In this document: piece after piece, positions 47,501 through 59,400 of the stretch
Position numbering within the stretch: the stretch's first letter is position 1
How the letters are laid out: every line of letters begins with the position of its first letter
Assembly (NCBI RefSeq): GCF_000003815.2
Contig: NC_049984.1
Span: 12,333,186-12,397,185, forward strand
Length of the DNA: 64,000 nt
Direction: 5' to 3'
DNA from: Branchiostoma floridae
Taxonomy: Eukaryota; Chordata; Leptocardii; Amphioxiformes; Branchiostomatidae
Program-made: the position numbers and the translations under genes
The notes under the pieces: generated by a model
Database searches by the model: none
What the model was told of the DNA's origin: nothing
The model's input: the letters and a program-made list of their open reading frames with translations, nothing else

Positions 47501-50500
47501 TATCATAGGAAACAAACAAAATTCTGATTCAACATTAACCAAACAACCAAAAGAAACCATCAATTCTATTGAGACTACAATACAACAAACCCTGTGTATA
47601 CCTTGATAACACATTGCAACTTAGGTACCAAGCTGGTCAAGTGTAAAAGGCTATCATTGACAGTAGACTTTACCACCAATTATTAAAAAACACAAATAAT
47701 TTAACAGCCAGGCTGATTGCCCAGAGTCCCACATATGCAAATTGCTTTGAGGGGTACTAAATGTTCTAACATAAAGATGTACAAATCTTTGCAACACTGT
47801 ATACTGTAGTTCCAACATTGATGAAGATTGTTACTCACCTTGATGGAGATTCTTTCACCTTGTGAGTTGACTGGGGTGTCCCTGGTAAAAACCTCATGAC
47901 CCCACCCTTCTGTTGGGTGGTGACCAGGACTGGCCGCTGCTGGTGGTTAGCGGCCTGGGTGGTGGAATGACCCATGGCTTTGAGCTGGGCCTGGTTAGCG
48001 GCCTGGGTGGTGGAATGACCCATGGCTTTGAGCTGGGCCTGTTGGAGGGCCTGTACAACAAAACAAAGAAATGTTAGTGATGACATATACTATAAATCAT
48101 ACTGCTGCAAAATGAGCAAATATATCACAAAATTGCTAATTGAATGAGCAAGGTCTTCGAAAGTCCAAGAAGAAAATGTGAAAGGATAAAAATGAAGAAT
48201 GTATTGTTTGCTATATCTTTGTGTTCAGTCATTTGTTCAACCTTCCTGACCACTCAGATTTCATGAAGGCAACCTTTTTTCCCCAAGTTTGCACCAGGTC
48301 TGAGATGCCCAGATCATACTGTCAATATAATCATATTGCACCTATCAGTATGGCCATGATAGCACAAAAAAATACACGCCCATGACATGTTTATTACTTA
48401 TCACAATCTTGTGTGTTTGGATAAACAAAGTTCTTGATAGGAAGACCTTAATGGTGTTGCCTAAGTCAAGGTTGTGACTGACCGTCATCTGAGCAATCTT
48501 GATGGCTGCCTGTTGTCTGACGTTGGGCGGGTGTTGGCTCTGTGTGGTCACCACCACCGACTGGCGGCTGGACGTGGACGTCACGAACGATGTCGTTGTG
48601 GCAACCGGAGCTTGTGCAATGGACGAGGTCTGAGGAGGAATCTGCATACCGCCTATCGCACCCCCTTTTGCCAGTGCTTGTCGGACGTACGGTAGACTTT
48701 TCTACAGAGTGGACAATGACTTATTAGTGGAATAATGGGCTACCTCCATAAGGTAACAATAAGTCATAGACTGATTCTTTCTGTACATCACAATTAGCAG
48801 TTCAGCAAATCATACCATGACAATAATCGGTTTCTGAGAGAGATTTGTATTTGTATTTGCATTTGCATTTGCATTTTTTTTGTTTAATTCGCATTTCTAC
48901 AAAACTGAATGGAGGTGGGTAGGGCAATAGGATTGGTCCATTGTCTGGAATCTGGAGACTTTTTTTCCAATATCAGAGAACGTTCATAGAACCAAACTCA
49001 GTACCAACCTTCAGAAAGGGAACTAAGTATGGCTGTGGGGAGGACTTCAGCTCGGTCTGCAGTTTGAGGGTGAACTCCTCGGGCTCTATCTTAGCATCCT
49101 GGGGAGGGGAACAGACACAGTTACAACTTGCAGGAATGATATGACAACAAGAGTCTCTAACACAATCATTTAAGTCAAAACAGAAAATCAAACAGCTTGC
49201 ACCTCCATGGAATATTAAGAGTTTATCTTTAGAGTCTTTTTTATTTCCTTATGTACAAGCAAAACAAGTCACTCTTCAGTACACATGACTAATATATGTA
49301 AAATGTACATCTGAGAAAACATAGGAAAACAAACAAACTAAAGACAATACTTTCCCTGTGAATTAGCAGTCTCTTCCATTGATTATCTTCCCTGACTAAT
49401 GATTAGTTCTACTACCTCTGAACTCTATTTCCTGCCACTCCGTCAAGTCTGGCCATTGCAATTACCTTCCCACTCACTTCCTACCACTCTAATGACAGAG
49501 TATTCAAATGACTACAAACACACACACTAACATAACAAACATACAGATCGAAAACAAAGACTCCATACAAAGAATCAACAATACAATAAATCAATACAAC
49601 AAATCAAATTGTCAATTTCAGCCATTTGTTCAGCACAGCTCACCAGTAGATTCTGCACCAGTTCCTTGACGTTCTTGACCACTTCAGGCGGTTGGTTCCC
49701 ACTGCTGGCCAGCTTCACCAGGGTGGTCAGGAAGTTCTTACACTTCTTCACGTTCTCTATAGCCTCCGGTGTGAGGGTCAGACTGGACTGCGCAGGTTGC
49801 TGTACAGGTACCGCAGCTGTACCTAAGGAACGACGAGTAGTACCTTGCAGTACAAGAACCCGGTTATGTACTATTCAGAAAGTCTGTATTAGGTTTGTAG
49901 AGGTTTCATACTGAACTTGAGGCTTTGCACAAACTAAAGCTTGTTACTTACCAAAGACTGATCAACTTGTCAAGAACTAATTAAATAATTCCACAGCTGA
50001 TACCAGACAAAATAAGCTGTAAACTGAAGGCCATGTTTGGTTGGAAAGTTCTTCTTAAATTGCAATTAGGAGTAAAACATGGTTTTTGAAGTACAATGAA
50101 CAGGTTTATATTACCAAACAACTGCACCATACTATTTCGACATGTTAGACGGTCCAGGTAATATGTTACACCAGTTGTTGCCAAGTTTTATCTAACTAAA
50201 ACATGACGCAAATCAATTTGTCCTCAATTTCTACTTCTAGAGCTTTGAAAATGTACACAGTATCGGCGTGGCACGGCCTACTCAAATAAAACATACAACT
50301 TACAAGTGGTATAGTTTACTTCTCTGTACTACTAGCAATATACTTAAACTCAATCAATCACTTCTCTGTTATTTACAAATTATCATGTATTATCTGAAAG
50401 CTTATCACCCTTCACAATTATTCTTAAGTTACCACAATCAAGGTTCAACCCCAAAGCTGACTATGCAAGTGAGTCGTAATGCCGAAATTCCCCTACCAAC

Positions 50501-53500
50501 ACTTTTTTTGAGGGGATCTCACAAGTACCTCTGGTTACTCAAAACAGGAATGTACGATAAGAACAAACGGAATATCAATGTACAGGGCAATGAGAAGGTT
50601 TTCCAAAAAATATATTTTTGCAATGCAATGAGAGTAACACTCACACAGATATGACTGACTTCTAAAAGTAGGTTTCTAAACTATTTGTGTTGAGATTATG
50701 TGCCACAGTTGGCCCTCACCTGGCAAGATCGTGGTGGCCATTTGTCCTGGCACTAATCATATTCACAGATATACCATTGAGTGATTGACCAAAAGTTGGT
50801 TTGTAAACTATTTGTGTTGAGATTGTGCACTACAGTTGGTCCTCACCTGGCAAGATCGTGGTGGCTATGTGTCCTGTCGCTGGGTTGGGCTGTACCATCC
50901 TGGGCTGCGCCATGGCCACCGGCTGCGGCTGGATGGCGGTCTGAACCATCTGCGGCGGCTGCGGGGCCGGTTTGATCTGCGCCGGCTGGGTCTGGCCCGC
51001 TGGTCTGGTGATGACTTGTGTGCTGACGCCGGGCTGGTGAGAGTGGAGGGAGTGTGTTAGGGATAAGGCTGGGTACAGGAACCTGTCATCACTGGTACCA
51101 CACAGGCCTGGCTATCTGATGTACTGAAAAGGTACTTTCTCTTTCACATACTTGGGATGTTTTGGGTGTGATAAGGCCTAGGAAAATTGATGTTTCATTT
51201 CCAATTCTGGTTGGGATTCCTTTTTTTTGTTAATCAAGATTTCAGCCATTATTCAGCACACTAATAGTATTAGTCAAGCAGTAAAACGCATCAATGCACT
51301 AGCACTGTTATTCAAATGTAATATTCTATTCTAATCATACAAAGTTTGCTACACATTCTTAAATGAACTGTTTGAAGCCTTATTCTGTTTACAAGGTTTG
51401 AAATACAGCAAGCCTGTTCTGATTTTCACCATTCAGATGTCAGGTCAAAAATTTGATATCCCCAACTTGGGGACAAGGACGTTATCTCTATATAAGTTAT
51501 AACGCCCTTGATGTGCCTTACGAGCGGTTGACCCTAAAAAGTTTACTGTTATTGTTAAGGTTTTTGCTGGAACATAATTTTTTCCCACTAGATTTAAGTT
51601 ATCTACGTGCCTGGTTTGAAAAGGAACTGTAAATACATGTATCTCTAACCTCTTTATGCAACATATCTAAAAAGTCTCTTTCGGTAGAGATGTCAAAAAT
51701 AAAAAAACATTAACTTTAGTTATCAAAATGTTAGTAAACAAACTTGTTGCATGATCCTCAGGCAAAATATACACATGCTTGCACTAATTATTAGTGTCTA
51801 CTTAGTGTGTACCTGAACCAACTTGTACTTGAGTATTGGAACTATAATGTAGTAGGAAACAAATTTTCTCTCAATACAGGGACACTGTTTCATGTTAGAT
51901 AAGCTGGCCTATAAAAATGACCACTGTGCTTGCACCAAACCTGAACAACTTGCAAGTAAGTTAGTACTGATTTAATTTGCTCTTTCTCTAAATATGAGCT
52001 TGACCTCCATTACGTCTGACTCCATTTATAATATGACCACATGTACAAGTTTACCAATGGTAAAGACTACTGCTAATCCATTTACTTTAGTTTTGCGGTG
52101 GTAGAAGGCCTAGGAAAAAGGAGATTCTTGCATTGTCTGAGATTTGCAACTGGATCAATTCTGCAGTAGTACAACTACTGAACTAGTACAATGTATGTAA
52201 TCTTACAAGGAGACATTTGCAACTTATCACTGTCACTAAACCCTATAATGAAAAATTATACGAGCACAAATGTGATTTTAAGTAAAAAGAATCTTTTTTT
52301 CTACTTGAAAAAAGTATCAACCTTTTCTATACCTTGAGATGTAATTAAGTCCTTTTGAAAATTTCACTGAGCCCTGTAGTATTCAGTAAACATTGCACAA
52401 CATCACACTCACACACACAGTCACAGTCAAGGAATTATGACGAGCATATGAAGTTCATTCTAAGATTGCTGTTCAAATACTAGTACAATTGCCAAACTAT
52501 CACTCAAGTCGAAATTTACAAATAACAATCTAGATAAGACCAAATTAATACATTTGTATTTTGGTAGATATACCTAGTATACATACAATTCTTAGATTTC
52601 TTTCTATATAATTTATAAAGTATTACTTTTCAATTCATGGCAACAAAAACTGACTATTTAGATACTGTAAATTGTGAAACTTTTGTTGCAGTTTTGTTTT
52701 CACTGTTTTCGTTTCGTTTCTCTATATCATGAATCCATGAAAGTTGCAAATTAGTCTCCTTTGTATGACTACTACTATACAGAATTGTTTCAGACACTAA
52801 TTTGAAACAAAGAAAAACTCCTTTTTCCTCCTATTTAAACACAAAATAAAACCACCATGAAAGTAAAGGAATTTAGATGTGTTTGAAGTTTACATACCTG
52901 TACACCTTGTGTTGTGGAAAGCTTGAATGTTGCAGTGCCTGGTACGTTGCTGGCATTGGGACGAGGCTGTAAGCTGGCAGGTAGCGCGCTCGCCGGCATC
53001 AACGCCAGATTACCGTTCTCCTGCTTCACGAGAACCATCCCCTGGGGTATCGTGAAACCGGGCGGAAGTGTGACAGTGGCCGTCATTGGTCCGGGCGGCC
53101 GTGGTGCGATTGCCGGCTGCTGAGGCGTTATTCTCATTGGCGTTGACGTGATGGTTGGTCTGTTGGGTTGTTGCTGGTGCGTGGACGGTTGCTGCACGGT
53201 CGCGACGAGCCTGGTCTGCGGTGCATTTCCCGGAGCTGAGGGGACCACAGTGACTGAACCGGGGTTAGCATTCCTGATAGTTGTGGCCGTTACAACATTT
53301 ATCAATGGTTGCTGTGCTGTTCTCTGCTGTATAGTCACCTGGGGCTGTATAGCCTGCTGTTGTATCGTTCCAGGTTGTACTGTGCCTGGCTGCGTACCGG
53401 GCTGCTGCAACGTCCCATGCTGTATCCCACCTTGTCCAATAGTAACCATATTTGGTGCCAGGCTCGGTTGTTGGCTACCTGATTCTTGTTTCACTACGTG

Positions 53501-54499
53501 CGGGCCGTTGACACCTGACGGATTCACCTGCACCTGATCAGATGCACCAGCATTTGCAACACCTGGCTGTACTGCACCTGGCGCACCAAGCAGCTTATGC
53601 TGGGCAGCAAGCTGCTCTCGGACAGTCATTTTCGAGTTGATGTTTGGTGTGGGTGTTGTTGGTTTGGGCACTGTTACAGTGATGGTGAGGGGTTTGTTTT
53701 GGGATGCACCTGTCGTGTGTGCGGTCGACGGCATTCCGTTTGGCTGCTGAACAACGCTTACTGAAAAAGGTGGAGGCTGGTTTGGTACAGAACTGTTTGG
53801 AGGAGTTCTCCTGGCTGTGGTTGCCACTGTGTTAGGCGGGAAGTTTGACGACCCTCCATTTATTGACACGATGGGATTATTCTGGACCACCCCTACATTA
53901 CCGGCAGTGATGGATCCTCCCACATTTGAAACACTGGCAGAGTTTACGGTGGAAGCAGTGCTTGCAGTGTTTACAAGCAGTGGCGCTCCTGCATTAGAAG
54001 GCGCTTGGCCTTGTTGAGCAGAACTTGATGAAATGGTGGCGTTTGGAATGTTGTTTCCTATAACGTTAACGTTAGATCCGGTCGAGTTCAAACTGTTCGA
54101 TGCTGAAACCATACTAACGTTTCCACTGGAAACACTACTAGCTACTACGGAACTCACCAAGGTTGAAGACACCACAGAACTTGCGTTCAAGGCGTGGACT
54201 GGAGGTTTTATACTCAACATGGAGTTCTGACTTTCCACCTGTAGTTCCGATTTTACCAAGCCGTGAACGTTAGGGTTCATGTTAGCTAAGCCTAGTTTTT
54301 GTCCTTGCGAAGTGCCGTCAGACACCGACACAGAATTGACATGATTAGCGTCCGCCGAGGACCCTGAAACTTGCCCCGTGGATGCGGCAGTACTTTGGGA
54401 GAGTAACTGGGACTCAAGAGACCCGACTAAGGCACTTACTGCGCTCTCATCGACCTCTGAGTTGAGAAGATCGTCCAGCGACTTGGCAGGAGTCGCCAT
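44504..54499 (-). CDS. TAF4: TAF4, TFIID subunit
   Basis: Complete coding sequence, 1089 residues in 12 exons: 54499-52898, 51033-50847, 49822-49644, 49098-49009, 48701-48483, 48050-47839, 47382-47171, 46818-46688, 46283-46158, 45699-45643, 45462-45319, 44614-44504. All phases agree. TAF4 is a nuclear scaffold of the general transcription factor TFIID and pairs with TAF12 through a histone fold. The N-terminal [19 protein letters not shown] resembles vertebrate TAF4; a long Gln/Ser/Thr/Pro-rich coactivator region follows. The TAFH/NHR1 domain is about 618-686 ([10 protein letters not shown] to [12 protein letters not shown]). The histone-fold region starts near 845 ([19 protein letters not shown]). 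A basic [10 protein letters not shown] and the C-terminal [17 protein letters not shown] match the family. The start lies in AAGATGGCG, a YY1-like motif. Exon 6 contains a perfect 48-bp tandem duplication. Confidence 0.95.
44679..44898. mobile_element. hAT-like MITE, CAGGGCTC ends, GGGTGCAC-rich
   Basis: The ends CAGGGCTCAAAATT and AATTTTGAGCCCTG are a perfect 14-bp inverted repeat, flanked by TATGT on both sides (44674-44678, 44899-44903). The interior has several GGGTGCAC motifs or their complement. CAGGG ends are hAT-like, but hAT duplications are normally 8 bp, so the class is open. It lies in the last TAF4 intron. Confidence 0.7.
44970..45180 (+). repeat. tRNA-derived SINE in TAF4 intron 11
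   Basis: TAGTGACCCTACCTCTGG, then GTTAGTTCAAATCCC, resembles A- and B-box tRNA sequence and is followed by a non-tRNA body (GGACAGGACGTTGAGC). It is related to 15390-15490. It is not a tRNA gene. Confidence 0.5.
45738..45822. mobile_element. MITE, TAGCCTGG/CCAGGCTA ends, exact 9-bp target duplication
   Basis: An 85-bp element whose ends TAGCCTGGTTACCAAACCCC and, complemented, TAGCCTGGATACCATACCCC are inverted repeats. It is flanked by ATTGTGACA on both sides (45729-45737, 45823-45831). Its closest relative is at 18659-18749. It is in a TAF4 intron. Confidence 0.85.
45923..46042. repeat. ACTGTAA-family repeat
   Basis: Starts ACTGTAATTCTTGAAAG and ends TATTCACAGT, with CGGTTGCGG and CCGCAAGATTAAATCAC inside. 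This is a mutated relative of the CGCGGT repeat at 6768-6973, in a TAF4 intron. Confidence 0.55.
46455..46625 (+). repeat. Dispersed repeat, copy 1 of an intronic pair
   Basis: ATTGCAACTGAGGTACCATGC, then GACAGTTGACTTTGCCACTGA, matches 47535-47720 about 1.1 kb away, in a different TAF4 intron. Confidence 0.5.
46969..47118. repeat. ACTGTAAAT-family repeat
   Basis: Starts ACTGTAAATCTTGCAAC and ends GCATTTACAGT (9-bp perfect inverted terminus); CCGCGAATCTAAAAC inside links it to 6768-6973. It lies about 50 bp after the TAF4 exon ending at 47171. Confidence 0.6.
47535..47720 (+). repeat. Dispersed repeat, copy 2 of an intronic pair
   Basis: ATTGCAACTTAGGTACCAAGC, then GACAGTAGACTTTACCACCAA, matches 46455-46625. 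Confidence 0.5.
47945..48040. repeat. Perfect 48-bp tandem duplication inside TAF4 exon 6
   Basis: Two identical 48-bp units start at 47945 and 47993. On the minus strand each encodes [16 protein letters not shown], so the frame is kept. Identity at silent sites implies a recent event or an assembly duplicate. Confidence 0.9.
48844..48880. repeat. (TTTGYA)n short tandem repeat
   Basis: TTTGTA and TTTGCA hexamers repeat about five times before a T run, in a TAF4 intron. Confidence 0.8.
50645..50888. repeat. 127-bp tandem duplication covering the TAF4 exon 2 donor
   Basis: CCTCACCTGGCAAGATCGTG occurs at 50714 and 50841, and the preceding CTATTTGTGTTGAGATT at 50681 and 50808, both 127 bp apart. 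On the minus strand the duplicate carries the last ~27 bases of exon 2 and a second intact GTGAGG donor inside the intron. Confidence 0.8.
52664..52876. repeat. ACTGTAAAT-family repeat beside the TAF4 exon 1 donor
   Basis: Starts ACTGTAAATTGTGAAAC; the right end CACCATGAAAGTAAAGGAATTTAG is the mutated inverted end. It finishes about 20 bp from the exon 1 boundary (52898). Confidence 0.5.
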
Positions 54500-56478
54500 C
54501 TTGCTGCGATGCTCCCAAAAGTGCAACTGAAGAACGCATGCGCCAAATTTGTGCGCCGAAAGGCACCACGGGAAAACATCCCTTGACGCGCGCTTTGGTC
54601 CAGGACTCTCCAAGCAGAGGTGAATAGAGAGAGGAAAATAAAAGAATTCTCGGCCACTACTAGGAAAATATAGAAGAGTATAAAAGGCTGCAAAAGCAAA
54701 CGCAACAACGAAATAAATCCAGACTGAAGCCCCTGCTTAGAAAATAGACTTTGACATTCAAAGGTTTCTAGGATCTCACTCACTCACTCACGGCCCGGTA
54801 ACCTCAGTGGTCGTAGGTGCTCCACGACATCCATCAGCAGTGATCTTTGCCCATCTCGTTCTGTCCTCTGCCCCTCTGATGGGCTGTTCAGTGCTTAGGC
54901 CAGTCCATGTCTTAATATTGTCAAGCCACGTCTTCCTTGGCCTACCTCGTTTCCTCCCTCCTGCTACTATGCCTTGTAGTATGGTTTTAGCGAGGGAGTT
55001 GTGTCGGCATATGTGGCCAAACCATTTCAGCTTCCTGCGCTTGACCGCACTAACTGCACTAACGTTAACGTAATCAAAACAATATTGGAGCGTTAAACTT
55101 GGAAATATTACATCTTACTAACAGCTCCCTGTTTTATTCAGGAACTCGCAGGTGACAAAACGTTTAAACGTACACCCGAATTTCGTCACAAAAACCACTT
55201 CAAAACAGCACACTCGTGCCGTAGCATAATTGATTAAAAATCATTATTATGGACAAGACTGTATGATATTGACATCAACTGCACTGTATTCCCACATTTG
55301 CGACACAGGAACAAGCTCTTAGGCATTGATGCAGTAACGCAACACTGACTTTCACGGGTTTTCATGGCACAGCGGCATGATATATTTGCACCTTGAATGT
55401 CAGGTGCAAATGGAATGGATTATAGTTGTTTCATCTTATCACAACAACAAAAATAATGATTTGAAAAACGAAGCCTTCGGTCCGATCTGAGACAGGCTAA
55501 TATCGCCAAGCATGCTTTTTAGAAGCCAAAGAACTCACGTGTGAGATGGCTCCAGTGATATTTTCACGGTACCATTAATACATGTGACACGTTAATTATG
55601 TCAATAAAAGCATAAAACACATCTACATGGAAATTGTTTTTGTATGTCATTAGTGTGGTTGACCGATCCATCTGCCTTACAGCGTTGTAAACAGGTGACT
55701 TGTGTTTATTTGTGGGTGTGTCTGATCAAGGACGTCCTTGGTCTGATCATCCAAAAAGTCGTATTTCTAACAAGAAGGTTTTTGAATGAACCTCCTTACT
55801 CCAAATGGGCCTCTACTTCTCTTTTTTTCCCTTGATAAGCTTTCTAATTTTGTACAGAAATTCTCACATGGCGCAGTCTGGCTCGCTGAAGCCAAGCGTC
55901 CTCAGAGTCAGAGACTGGCTCAATGAAGTTGTTTATCTTAGTAGCTAGACAAAAGCACCTAGCAGAACAATTGAAGGAAAGAAAAACAGATAAACTATTT
56001 TCTTTCATCAGGTGGTTATTGCACATTCTTTCCAGAAAAGATTAACCATTATATTTACATCGGGTATTTGTTGCACTCTACCCATATTTCCAGACAATGT
56101 TGAGCAATGGAAAACTTTTGCTTTCCCAACTTGTCTTTTCATAAAACGCCTGAAAAGCGCTTACGTATTCGTTACCTTGTTTACTATATTGTTACTTTAA
56201 CATCTTCCCCTACTTCTGATTACGTCCTTGTTGATTAGTGTCGCCATTTCACCTGGGGTCAAATAAAATCTAATAAAATGTCATTCATTTCAGAAGAATC
56301 TGGCGCGATTTTTTTCAGCCGTCTCTGACAGGTGACGGCTATACCCATAGTTCATTGCGCGCCTACGTCTCGTCAGTGGGTTTCCGCCATCTTTGGTTTG
56401 CCTGAGTTTTCGCCACAGATACTGCCCAGAATCGCCTGCCATCGCTCGTCGTTGAGGTGATTGGCAAAGTATCTCGCC
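54500..56478. promoter_or_regulatory. Shared upstream region of divergent TAF4 and LSM14
   Basis: This 2-kb interval separates two start codons on opposite strands. It holds the TAF4 5' UTR, a LINE piece (54775-55055) and a degenerate AAGGAGGTT hairpin near 55772-55797. GCCATCTTTGG at about 56388 (complement CCAAAGATGGC) is a YY1-like motif upstream of LSM14. Start sites cannot be fixed. Confidence 0.5.
54775..55055 (-). mobile_element. LINE 3'-end fragment with (TGAG)n tail
   Basis: The minus strand reads a short open frame typical of the C-terminus of a LINE reverse-transcriptase protein: RRKLKWFGHICRHN, then GGRKRGRPRKTWLDNI, then a stop after VTGP. It is followed at once by a TGAG tandem tail (54775-54791), as in LINEs that end in a microsatellite. 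It is 5'-truncated and dead, and differs from the LINE at 12641. Confidence 0.8.
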
Positions 56479-59400
56479 ATGAGCGGAGGAACTCCGTATC
56501 TCGGCAGCAAGATAAGCCTGATATCGAAGGCTAATATTCGATATGAAGGTATCTTATACACCATAGACACCAAGGAGGCTACTGTCGCCCTCGCGAAAGG
56601 TAAGGCCTTTGTTGTTCATATTGAGGACATAATTTACCAGCTACACATTTAGAGGCCAGTTTGACAAACGTCTGCAGGTGTATTATTCGTAATGTGCCTT
56701 TTCAAACATTATTAAGTGCAGAGAGGTAAGTTGGGCTTGTCAAATGAGTTTTCATCGTCTCTGCACAAAGAGTAACTCGATACGTCCTACGCGCGAAAAA
56801 ATTGAAGCGCCTTCTTTTTACGTTTTTCGAAGTTAGCAACACGAGTGCAGTTTTGTGTCATTTTTTATCAGGAAAAACGCAGCAATGTCATGAACTAATA
56901 TATGCCCACGAGTACGGTATTACAGTGGAGAAGCTGAAGAAAATGTGTCACTGTCATAAGGCAGACAGAGTGGTGTGGTGGTTAAAAATTCCGTCAAGGC
57001 CATACAGAGAAGGGGTCTGCTCTTGTTTTGGTTGGCATATCATATGTATTATATATTTCCGTACTGGTAGCCACTTTCGGAAGGCAAAACGCAAAGTCGT
57101 CGCACTTTCTCAAGGCTGGGTTGTCAAAGTTTGAAGCAATTACCATCCGTTTGCGCCCACTTCAAATTATGTTTTGGTATTTATTTATATGTATTTGTGT
57201 ACACCAAATAATAAACACTAGACATACCAAGTATTTATGGTTTCCAGTTGTTAGATAATGGCATGTACTAAATTATGATCATGGAAAACGCTAATGATGC
57301 AACTGTCAGATGGCATATTCTTATTCTTGCGTGGTTTTCACAACTGAAGACGGTAGCAAAATTATAATTAATATTCAAACTTGTTATTGCTGCATACTAC
57401 AAAACTTCACTGATCTGTGAAGGACATGTTACAATCTCGTGTTGACATGCCAGGTCTTTGTAATTTTAGTACCTAATCATCTAATGCAGTGGAATTTAAT
57501 TTACCCATCAATTCACTTTGATAAGTATCTCTTTGTGCTTGGTTTGTATAGGAGATAGAATATGGAAGTTGACTGAAGAAGAGATGGTACTGTAGATTAC
57601 ACCCCCCAGCATTATGACAGTCAGGCATCTCACCACTGCATTACAATCTAGGTCTTCGGTCAGCTCTTCAATTTTAGGTACTGTTGTGAGAATGACATGA
57701 GACAAAATTGCTGTCACTGTTGTAGTATAGGTTTGTTTTATTTCTTGGCGGCAGTTCGCTCGTACGGAACCGAGGACCGTCCGACGGACCGCCCCGTGGC
57801 GCCCAGAGATGAAGTTTACGAGTACATCATCTTCCGCGGCAGCGACATCAGTGATCTGCATGTCAGCGAGCCACCCAAGACAACCCAATCCAACCAACCA
57901 CAGGACCCAGCCATAGTACAGGTAATGAGAAACTCTGAACATTCAAGCGAAGGAGACTTCCTCCAATCTAGGGGGAAACCTTCCTTTTCTTTTTCAATTG
58001 GTTTAATAGTGGTCATTTCCAACTGCATTTGTATTTGTAAAAGTTAGTTCCTTGTTTGGATAAAACTTAACAAGTATAAGTTATGATCGTCTTACGGAGC
58101 CAAGTACAGGCATACAACTACGAAATTAGTGATAAAGTATGTAGTGCTTCCAATACTAATGTAAAAGTAAAACATTTGGGCTGGGTACGGTGTGCCGATA
58201 GAAAACGGATTTTTCTCATTGGACCGGTCCAGAGAAAATTCTGTGGACCGGATGTTGGACCGATTGGAAATTGAACTGATTATACAGCCAGACAGTCGCA
58301 CGTTTTCAGGGTTACTGGTCTAGGCAAATAACAAGAGCAAAGCAGAGTAGACTCTATAGTCATCTTTACCAACTTTTACAGTCAATTGTACAGAGGTAGT
58401 TAGCCTTGTAGGATTTTCAAAATGCCAGTGGGAGTCGAATACTACACAAAAGAGATTTCTTTGTAGCAAAATGACCATTGTTTTGAGTATCGCCCATTCA
58501 CAAGTTTCACATAATGAATCTGGTCCAGGTTCAGGTCGGAACCGGACCTGGACCTGAATTTTCTGTACCGGTACCCACCCCTATAAAACATGGATTTAAA
58601 ATCCACTGTTTTTCCTACAGCAATCTGCCCCTGTGGGTGCCCCCCAGCAGCCAGGGTTCCAGCCACCAGGGTTTGGAGGCCCCCCAGGGATTGGTGCAGG
58701 GGGTTACACCCCATTTGGTGCAGGGATGCCATATGGTAACTATGCCCATACTGCATGGAACCAGCAGTACAGGGATCGTGGCATGCCAACAGGTGAGCTT
58801 ACATGTTGTGAAACCTGCATTGTCCTGGTTTCCAAGGTTTTGTAGTGACCTGTCAACTGTGATTGTTTTGCATTTGCCACTATTTTGCTACAAAATTGTT
58901 TCAACTATGAATTTAGAACACAGCAAAGTAACTTCTTTATTTCGTCCTACTGTGAAATTAATCCAGTACAAAAGTTTAAGAATCCAAGTAGAAAATAAAC
59001 TTTATTTATTTCTTCGCATAATGTAAATGTGAGCTATATTGCTATATTCAAGCAGTAGATATGAAACATTGTCAGTGGATGAAGAAGACTACTATCAGTT
59101 TAAGGGTGGATGACTTGTGGCTGTAAGGTGGTGGGAGCATAAATTGCAACATTTCCTTTTGTGAATGATGTCTAGGTGGGTCCCACCCAGGTTCCCGCGG
59201 TTCTACACCACCATTGCGCAAGTCGCCCACGGTAGAGCAGGGTACCCAGGTGTCCGAGTCCATGGCTCCAGGAGCCAAGAAAGATGAGAACAAACATGCA
59301 CAGCAGAAACAGGCAGACAGGAAGGTATGTTGATTGTAGGCCACTGGAGGAGCTGTATTCCTTGTGTTAAATAGGTACATATTGCAGAATCTCAACAATC

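Noticed and set aside
53148-53537. Cys-rich plus-strand frame opposite TAF4 exon 1
   Set aside because: It is the shadow of the Gln/Pro/Thr-rich TAF4 coding exon, which has strong homology and phase support.
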